Assembly (NCBI GenBank): GCA_005656395.1
Contig: SRSI01000043.1
Location: forward strand, 1-64,000
Length of the DNA stretch: 64,000 bases
Direction of reading: 5' to 3'
Origin: Strongyloides papillosus
Lineage: Eukaryota > Nematoda > Chromadorea > Rhabditida > Strongyloididae
Below the pieces are notes generated by a model. It was not told where the DNA came from. It saw only the letters and a list, made by a program, of their open reading frames with translations, and ran no database searches. Each line of letters starts with the position of its first letter. Within the stretch, counting starts at the first letter, position 1. Made by a program: the position numbers and the translations under genes. This document shows, piece after piece, positions 56,504 through 64,000 of this stretch.

Positions 56504-57354
56504 TCTCTTAGTAAATCTCTTATTTTATTTTATCTATCTCGAAGTAGACCCCAGCACAATATTTAGAAATTTTATTAAAGTTTAAAAATAAAAAAAAGTT
56601 ACCCGACCTCCCACTCTTCTATAATAAATTGAAATTGAAAATTGGATGTCAATGTGCTTTTTATGGGAAAAATATATACAACTTCAAAAAACACAAATTG
56701 ACAACGATCGGTGGCGAGTAACGTTTTGGGTTGCCTTCAATGATGAAGTTGAGCCTTCACAAAATAACAACATATATAAAGAAATAGTATTGTATTAATT
56801 ATAACGGAAGGAGAATAGTCACAATATTATCATATTTATATAAATTTTATAATTGTAACTATTTTTAAGCACGATGGTTGAGTTTGGCTTAATATTTATA
56901 CATTTCTTCGGTATTCTGATGTTTTTCTATTCTGTGTAAAAAACATTCCATTTTTAGGGTAAATCATCCTCTTTAGTCTGTTTTGTATTCTTGAAACTTT
57001 TGTTGGTGGTCATGTCAATAATAAAAGTTCGGTCACCTGAAATCACAAAAAATAAAATTTTATTTTTCATAAAAAAACAATAAAAATAAATAACTTTTGT
57101 TATGAGATGTCATACACATGTAAATAAATATAATTGTTATCATTTAATTTTACTATTTACTATAATATCAAAAAAATGTGTTAAAATTAAATTTATACTA
57201 AAAAGTAACTAAAATCTTTGTAAAAATATAAAAAATATTTTGACTCAAATTATTTGAATAACAATTAAATTTATTATCTCAGGTGAATAACGTAAATTCT
57301 CCAACATAAATATATATATGTAAGTAAATTAATTTTCTAGCATCATGTAATCCA
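56504..57354. other. Upstream region of the astacin gene
   Basis: AT-rich, with no gene recognised. A moderately GC-richer piece at 56700-56770 (AACGATCGGTGGCGAGTAACG) is unexplained. No clear TATA box or PSE was found within 200 bp of the astacin start. Confidence 0.3.
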
Positions 57355-58567
57355 ATGATTTCTTTTATCAATTTATTTTTATTTTTCCAATGCATAATGG
57401 AAGTAACTTCAAGAGTAAGTCCTATAAAAGTAACCTTTTAGATCTATTAATAATATCTTTAAGAATGAAAGTAGTTTAAATGATGATGGTTATTCAGAAT
57501 CTTCTGAAACTAGAATGAAAAAGTCAATTCTCAAAGATAAAAGATTGAAATCGACTTTTCCAATTAATTATCACATTAGCCGTGGTGTAAATAGAAGATT
57601 AATCAAGGAAGCATTGACAGCTATTGAAAGAGAAACATGTATAAGGTTTAAAGAGTCAAATAATTTTAGAGATGGAGGCATAAATTATGTTAATAAAAGT
57701 AGAAACTGTTTTTCTTTTATGGGAAAAATTTCACTTGGTAAACCAGAAGAGGTAGTTTTAGGAAGTGCTTGTAATGCACTTACAATTGTTATCCATGAAA
57801 CAATGCATGCTCTTGGTGTGATTCATGAATTTTCAAGACATGACAGAAATTCTTGTATTAAAGTAAGATTTGAAAATATAGTCCCTGGTCTTAGGTTTAA
57901 TTATCAAACTTTCGCCTTATCAAAAGCAACACCATATGGCTTAAAATATGATTTTGGTTCTGTAATGCACTATAATAGACTTTCAGGTTCAAAAAAGGGA
58001 CGAGTAACAATGGAACCCAAATATCTAAATTATTTAGAAACTATAGGACAAACGACACGATTTGGGTTTAATGATGCAAAACAACTTAATATTCATTATT
58101 GTAAAGATAAATGTCGTGGTTCGACATTAAAATGTAAAATGGGCGGATACCCACACCCAAACGATTGTAGATTTTGTAAGTGCCCGGCATTTTTTACAGG
58201 AAAACTGTGTACCAAATTATTACCTTCAGATAAAAAATGTGGTGTAACAAGATTTAAAACCAAGAATACAAACACACTTTTAATTGTCAAAGGAATTAAG
58301 ACTTGTTACATTCAAATAACAGCACCAAGAGGACGCAAAGTACTGCTGAATATTCTCGAAACTAACTTCGATGATCACACCTTTGTTTGCCAACCAAATA
58401 AAGGATTAGAAGTTAAATTTTTTGCCGATAAAGCTGTTTCTGGTGCTATGTTTTGTAGAAGAAACTTCGGAAAGATTATAAAATCCCAGAATAATGTCAT
58501 AGTTATGAAATATGTAGGATTAATCCCATCAAACAGAATAAGAATACAACACCGTGATGTTGCATAA
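57355..58567 (+). CDS. Astacin-family zinc metalloprotease (nas-type) with EGF and CUB domains
   Basis: A secreted metalloprotease of the nematode astacin family, which acts outside the cell on matrix, cuticle or host tissue proteins. Exon 1 (57355-57414) encodes a 20-residue signal peptide. A 49 bp GT-AG intron leads to exon 2 (57464-58567); the joined protein is 387 residues. The zinc site HETMHALGVIHEFSRHDR is at residues ~131-148 (His131, His135, His141 ligands, Glu132 catalytic). The Met-turn SVMHY supplies Met188 and the fifth-ligand Tyr190. A six-Cys EGF-like module (~237-269, CKC...FTGKLC) and a CUB-like domain (~279-387) follow. The prodomain is short. Astacins are strongly expanded in Strongyloides-group parasites, consistent with the suggested host. 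All key residues are present, so the enzyme should be active. Confidence 0.93.
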
Positions 58568-58770
58568 GTTATGATGATGTCAAAGTATTCTTTTTTTTAA
58601 TTATTAACACTTTATTTATGAGCAGCTCGCTGCAGTCGTCGCTACATACCTACAAGAATTTTTTTAAATCTAAAAAATTCCAAAAAAAAAATAGAAAATG
58701 TTTTGTTTTATAACAATGCAGTTATAAACTTCCAAATAATATTTCCCATTTACTATGTTTTATACTATTA

Positions 58771-59708
58771 CACACAGAAAAACAAAGGACAAATTTTGAC
58801 AAATCTATCTATAATGCAAAAAAATGTCCCACCATTTTAAAAAATTGAATATTATTCAAATTTTAAAATTATCAAGCAATAGCAAAAATTTTTAAACAAC
58901 ACAAATATTGGGTTGTTGCTTATTTTTGCCGTTTTTTTTTACAAAGATATATATGTTTGACTTTTTAAACTAATGCGACTTTTTTTAATTTTGATATTTT
59001 TCATGACATTATGCTCATTTTAGATCCCAACTTGTTTTTTATCTTTATTTTATAAAATACGTTATTAAGAGTCAATTTTGTTTGAAGTTACTAATGTTTT
59101 AATAAAAATCACTATTTTCAACAATCAACTAACAACAATGAGTTTAAAAATTTCACAACTATAATAATTAAAAGCAATAATTATTTACTCAAACAGAGTA
59201 TTATTAATAAAGATATTATTTTAATATTCGTTCTTATTTTAATTTAAAATATGTAAAAGTTATTTTTTTTTACTATAAATAAAAATCTATATTATTTTTT
59301 AACTTTTCATAATTTTGATTTTTAAAATACATTATGAAAAAAATTTAGAGTATCAAATGTGAGAATTTCATAAAATACAATATATAATAATACAAACTAT
59401 TGAAAAATATTTAAAAAATGTACTGTAATATGGTTAAAATGTTTTTTATAAAAGTTTTTGTAATTTTACATAAAATCAAATTTTAATCTTGTATTTTAAA
59501 ATGGATTGTAGAAAACAATTTATGTTCTAAAATAAAAATAGTATACTAGAAAAATATAAACTTATTTTAATAATTCTCTAATTATTGTTTTTATTTTTCA
59601 TATACAAAGTAATTGTAACAAAATTAGCCGCAAATCAAGAAAATTAAAATTTTTTAGGTGGGACAAATTTGTTACATTTTATGCAAACCTGTGTCCATTT
59701 TTTGTGTG
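58771..59708. mobile_element. 938-bp MITE with CACACA ends
   Basis: The termini are CACACAGAAAAACAAAGGAC on the left and CACACAAAAAATGGACACAG on the right strand, flanked by TA duplications (58769-58770, 59709-59710). Subterminal TGTCCCACC boxes occur on both sides. No frame is present. Fragments of the family are recognisable near 10.9-11.4, 15.5-15.8, 18.4-19.7, 23.1-23.7 and 31.0 kb, so it is a prolific family in this region. TA target suggests Tc1/mariner mobilisation. Confidence 0.75.
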
Positions 59709-60657
59709 TAGTTTGGAAGTGAAAGTTATGAAGTTCAAAAGCTTGATGGTAAGGAAGATTCAATCAAATGACTGATTAAACTATACGTTTAATTCATCTT
59801 TCACTATTGTCTAAGATGACCAAGAAAGCAAAGACCTTATAAATTGGCACAAGAATAGATGAAAAAAACTTAATATTTTTAATATAACAAGCTATTATTA
59901 TGTAAAAACAGTTATCTAATTAATTTTCATAATAAGAAACTTTTTTTTAAAATTTTTATCATTGTATATTATTGAATATTATGCAGAAAAAATTATTTGA
60001 TTTATTTCTTATTGCAAAAAATTTTTGTGTTTATTTCTTAATAAAGTTCTACTTTTTCTACATATAATTTTATGTTTTTAGAATGTTTTTAGTATTTATA
60101 CATAAATATTAGTATTTTTATTTTCTTTTTTTCTTTCGCTGTATATTTTCACTAATCATAATCAAATGATAGTAGTAATTGGACTATTATATTGAATATT
60201 AGTTAGTTTTTTATATGAATGTCATGTAAAGTCTACTAAATACTTATATTTGTATCCAAAAATTTGACTTTATATTTAAAAATAATTTTTAAACTTAAGT
60301 ATCCAATACAAATGAATCTATTGTTAAATATATTTGAAGAGTGAATTGATTTTACATTTTTTAAATATATAAAATATATTGACTTTGATTTGTAATTTTA
60401 TAATTGATGTAAAAAAAGTATGCGATATAAAAAAATGTATGTTTTATGAAATTTATAATTTTTATATATATCTAACAAATCGTATAAATAATTTTTTTTA
60501 TCTTATAAGATTTTTTGCAGTTAGAAAAAGTATTATAATATATTAAATTAAATAAAGCATTCAAAATAGAAAAATATTGTTTGTTTTGGTATAGCAAATA
60601 ATGTTGAAAATAGTATTTAAAAAGTGATGGGGATTCTTCATTACATCATACGAAGTC

Positions 60658-61398
60658 ATGAAATTCATTTGTACTTTACTTCTTATTGCTCTTTCTACAA
60701 CACTTTCTTTTGGACTCAAGACTAATTGCGATAAAAATGATACACAAACATGTACAATTTGGATGACTCCTAATGAAACTTATTACTCAAGCGTTTTCCT
60801 TACATTGATAGACCCTATGATCGAACTAGCAATGGATTATGCTTTCGAAGGAAATGAACCCGATGTTGATCCATTTAATACTGTTAATGAACTTATTATC
60901 GACGAAATAAATAAAACTATAGTTGTAAGTGTCAGTTATTTTTACAAATTAATTTTTTAAGGAAAATTTTGTAAGAAAAATAGAAAACTTTACATATAGA
61001 AATCCAACAAATATTACAATTGTTAAAGATTTGTCAAATGTAACTGGAGTTTTAATTAAAGGTAATAAAATTATATAACTTACCGATTTTTGATTTTAAA
61101 ATACTTTTTTTTAGATTTACCAAGTAATCATTCTACTCCATCTACTCCTTTGGAATCTTCATTGACTACAAAATCATCTACTGTTTCTACTAGTACAACG
61201 ACAGAATCATCAACTACTCCTATACCGACTACTCCTAAACCAACTACTACCACTACCACAAAAAAATATGTTCCTACAACAACAAGAAGAACTATCTCTA
61301 CTGTATCAAAACCTGCAACTCGTCCATTAAGTAGATTTGAAGGAGTGGCTGCACAAAAAACTCCAATTCATGTATCAAGCAGATTTCTCAAACATTAA
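60658..61398 (+). CDS. Secreted Thr/Ser-rich (mucin-like) protein, unknown family
   Basis: Three exons: 60658-60924, 60962-61061 and 61115-61398, with introns of 37 and 53 bp that keep frame, giving 216 residues. Residues 1-19 are a signal peptide (FICTLLLIALSTTLSFG). The N-terminal ~125 residues contain two Cys near the start (NCDKNDTQTC) and several N-glycosylation sites (NDT, NET, NKT, NFT, NIT, NVT). The last exon is a Thr/Ser/Pro-rich stretch (~130-180) typical of O-glycosylated stalks, ending in a basic tail. An ATG after a pyrimidine-poor leader is chosen because it opens directly into the signal peptide. No conserved domain is recognised. It could be a surface-coat or secretory product. 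Confidence 0.75.
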
Positions 61399-61725
61399 GC
61401 TTGCTGTTAGACTAACTGGTGGACATGGTAATTAAATTAATATTCTTGTCATATAATTTCAATTCATTTTAGAATATCAATTTGTTCATTCTTTTAAACA
61501 TTAGGTAAAAAAAGTTATGTATACTGTTTAGAAATACAATTTGTTAAACAATCTGTTTAACATCCGTTAATTATTCAAAATTATGTAAGAAATCAAACTT
61601 TTTTAAATGTCAAAACAATTTGAATTTATTAAATATTTTTTGATTTTTACTAATTTTGAAATAAACAAATATTTAAAAACAATTATTTATTGAAGTTTTA
61701 AAAATTTTTAAATTCAAATAACTAT

Positions 61726-62734
61726 TCATTTAGATACAGTAGTATTTTTTATTCTTACGTGTGAATTTCCATGGAGTGTCTTGTTATTTCTAGTTGGATG
61801 TAAAATATTTTTAATTCCAATATCTTTTAACATCATAAATTTGAATTCCTTAATTGCAATCATTGATAGAAAAATACAAAATCTTTTTCCAACATAATAT
61901 AGTGTATTTAATATTATTTCAATTTCATAGAAATTTTCTCTAGCTAAAACATTAGATTTTAAAAATAATGAGAATCTTTTTAAACTTACCTATAGAGTAA
62001 TAAATAAGATAAAATGTAGTCGGAAATTGAGAGAGAAATTGAAATGTACTTTAAATTAATATACTTTTGAATAAGTTTTTATTTTTCATTACCCCTGAAA
62101 TCTTTATTCTTTTCTTATTTTTAGTAACATTCTTATATATTATTAAATTAATAATAAATGATATAAATGGTACCATAAATACAACACATAAATTGATATA
62201 TAAAATTACTCTATAAAATGGTATGTCACTAGAAATTTCATATCCACAGCCATCCTTTGGTATATAATAAATATTTATTTCAAAATACTGTCCAATCATC
62301 ATATACATAAGTAGTCCCGATGTGATAAAAATTACTATTGTCATTGTAGGAATATTTAGTCTACGAAATAAAACTATTTTATAGAATCTTATAACACTAA
62401 AGTACAATGGAGTAACTATTATAACTTGGTTTACATTAAGGTGAAGTGTATCAAGCTTGCTACATAAATTTTTTTCTACCATTGAATTCATAAGACGATA
62501 GGTGAGAAGATATTCATAGTATATCAAATGTAGTAAGCATAAGCAAATGTATTCAATTGACATAATCATTGTCATTTTTTTAAAAAGTTTTCTTTAATTG
62601 AATCCTTCATAAGTTATACTTCGAAATAAAAAATAGATATTAGGTATGATTGCTATTAAGTTGATAGAAATTATTTGATACGTTTTATAAGAAACAAAAG
62701 GAGTATGGTAATCTCCAACAGTTGATTTATTCAT
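61726..62734 (-). pseudogene. Serpentine chemoreceptor (7TM) with two in-frame TAA codons
   Basis: Two exons (62734-61990 and 61943-61726, with a 46 bp intron in phase 1) make a frame of 320 codons before the final stop, with seven membrane segments of a nematode-type chemosensory GPCR. The frame is interrupted only by TAA at 62594-62596 (between TM1 and TM2) and at 62051-62053 (start of TM6). The last part (LYYVGKRFCIFLSMIAIKEF) matches the neighbouring receptor at 63505 onward. At the second TAA the neighbour has Gln in AITTQSVF, so a CAA-to-TAA change is the likely lesion. No indels occur. It is probably non-functional unless the stops are read through or are polymorphic. The exact sr family is not assigned. 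Confidence 0.85.
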
Positions 62735-63504
62735 TTTGATTTCAATATTTCCAATTTAGTAGATTAATTAACTTTTATAAATAGATTTATTTATTTTCTT
62801 CAAAAATTATTATTAAAAGTAATATTTGTTAATAAAAATTTTTCATTGCAAATTTTATTTTAATCTGCTGAAGGAAGGTTCTTATAATATGGTCATGGGA
62901 GCAGCAATATGAAACACACGTAGGTGAATATGGTCATGGGAATTACCAAATGAAAAACATATATTTTCGCATTTTATTTTTGAAGTATCAAATAAAAAAT
63001 GCCAAATATTTTCCATGACCGTGACGTGTAAAGCACTCATGTACTATTAATCAACTTCTTATCATTTTTTTTATTCCTAAATTTCCTCCAGATGAATTAT
63101 CCTAGTGTGTAATTTTGAATCATATAAAAGATTATATAACATTTTTCACTATCCCAGTGGAATCTTTAAAATTGTATCATCATGTCTCCTGACATCTTCT
63201 AATTAAAATTTCTGGAAGTAAAATGCAATGTGAACTTTTACTTTCTTTCAGAATTTTTAAACAACATTTTCTTTAATTTGAACAAAATAATTATATAAAA
63301 TATTTACTTCTAAAATAAGTTTTAGGAATAAATGACAATACGAAAAACAAAATATTTATTAAAAATAATATATTAAAAGTCATACTTATTTTAAAACAAA
63401 ATTAATATACAAAAAATCTTTTTAAATTAATAATACTGTTGTACATCATGTTAAAACATTTTTTCCAATAAAATACATATCCCGATAGATAAAAATTCTC
63501 TAAA
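62735..63504. other. Intergenic sequence between the two receptor genes
   Basis: No gene. Two direct copies of ATATGGTCATGGGA (about 62887 and 62927) and an inverted CCATGACCGTGA near 63016 make a small hairpin-like cluster. It could hold the promoter of the left receptor gene. Confidence 0.35.
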
Positions 63505-64000
63505 TTAAATAATTTTTATACATAATCTGGTATTAAAGATAAATAAAAAAAATCCCAAAAAAAATTCTTTAGCTGTAACAGATTTTAGAGAAGCACTTTT
63601 TTGCATTCCTATATCAATTAACACCATTTTCTTGAATTCATCAATTGCAAATATTAAAAGGAAAATACAAAATCCTTGTCCAGTATAATACAAAAAATTT
63701 GCTAAAATCACGAATTGAATAGGATTATGCCGTGCTTAAACATGTATTAAAATTATTATAAAAATTCATTAAAAACTTGCTTGTATAAAAATAAAGCAAA
63801 TATAGTATACCAGGGACTTGACAAAAAAATGGAAATACACTCTGTGTTGTAATGGCATTTAATAAATTTTTATTATCATTAAATTTTTTTTTGTTTAAAC
63901 TACTTTTTTTATCCATAACAGTTTTATAAATTTTATAATTTATAAGTAATGAAATGCATGATAAAATAAGAAGGATAATAATATTAAGTCGTAAAATAAG
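63505..64000 (-). CDS. Serpentine chemoreceptor, 3' part (TM5-TM7), runs off the right edge
   Basis: A tandem relative of the receptor at 61726-62734, same strand. The frame is open from the window edge through TM5 (LNIIILLILSCISLLINYKI), a basic loop, TM6 (FPFFCQVPGILYLLYFYT) and TM7 (LYYTGQGFCIFLLIFAIDEF), and ends with a hydrophobic tail and stop at 63505. A 46 bp intron at about 63736-63781 is placed by comparison with the neighbour. It lies in the same position and has the same length, but its donor reads GCAAGT rather than GTAAGT, so a GC-AG intron is inferred. The 5' end lies outside the window. Confidence 0.75.

Overview
This window is eukaryotic DNA with extreme AT bias and reads as nematode, most like the AT-rich, intron-poor Strongyloides/Parastrongyloides group. 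That placement is inferred from the following: two spliced-leader (SL) RNA genes with splice donor, Sm site and 3' hairpin; very short GT-AG introns (36-67 bp); an astacin protease with EGF and CUB domains; nematode-type serpentine receptors; and acceptor sites lying directly before start codons. It is an accessory-type region, dense in repeats and RNA genes and poor in protein genes.

Layout. (1) 1-4.8 kb: a large foldback repeat, a short inverted-repeat element, and a 3.2 kb DIRS-like tyrosine-recombinase element that keeps a gag-like gene and an intact recombinase but has lost its reverse transcriptase. (2) 4.8-34.8 kb: 13 tRNA loci, of which tRNA-Gly(TCC) copy 1 and tRNA-Thr(AGT) are each split by a ~715 bp transposon with target duplication. 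This stretch also holds two SL RNA genes, a decayed 5S rRNA gene close to one of them, one small secreted basic protein gene, old duplicated blocks, MITEs and degenerate tandem repeats. Four tRNA genes share an upstream GGTNNCCAAY motif. (3) 27.7-40.9 kb: three copies of an uncharacterised ~1.7 kb repeat (one inverted). One is broken by a TA-flanked DDE transposon, and two are separated by a 1.9 kb 15-bp minisatellite. (4) 40.9-46.4 kb: a gag pseudogene with two stops and a nested pair of foldback elements. (5) 46.4-51.2 kb: an island of clearly higher GC with a plus-strand gene cluster opposite a Ty3/gypsy integrase fragment. (6) 51.4-56.5 kb: a nearly intact mariner with two stop codons, an unknown three-exon gene split by a solo LTR, and a second LTR copy. 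(7) 57.3-64 kb: the most gene-like end, with an astacin gene, a MITE, a secreted mucin-like gene, a chemoreceptor with two in-frame TAA codons, and a related chemoreceptor running off the right edge.

There is no single pathway. The common themes are a nursery of pol III and SL RNA genes under transposon attack, and a set of recently silenced genes that carry point stop codons with reading frames otherwise intact. All family calls are from reading motifs by eye; no database search was possible.
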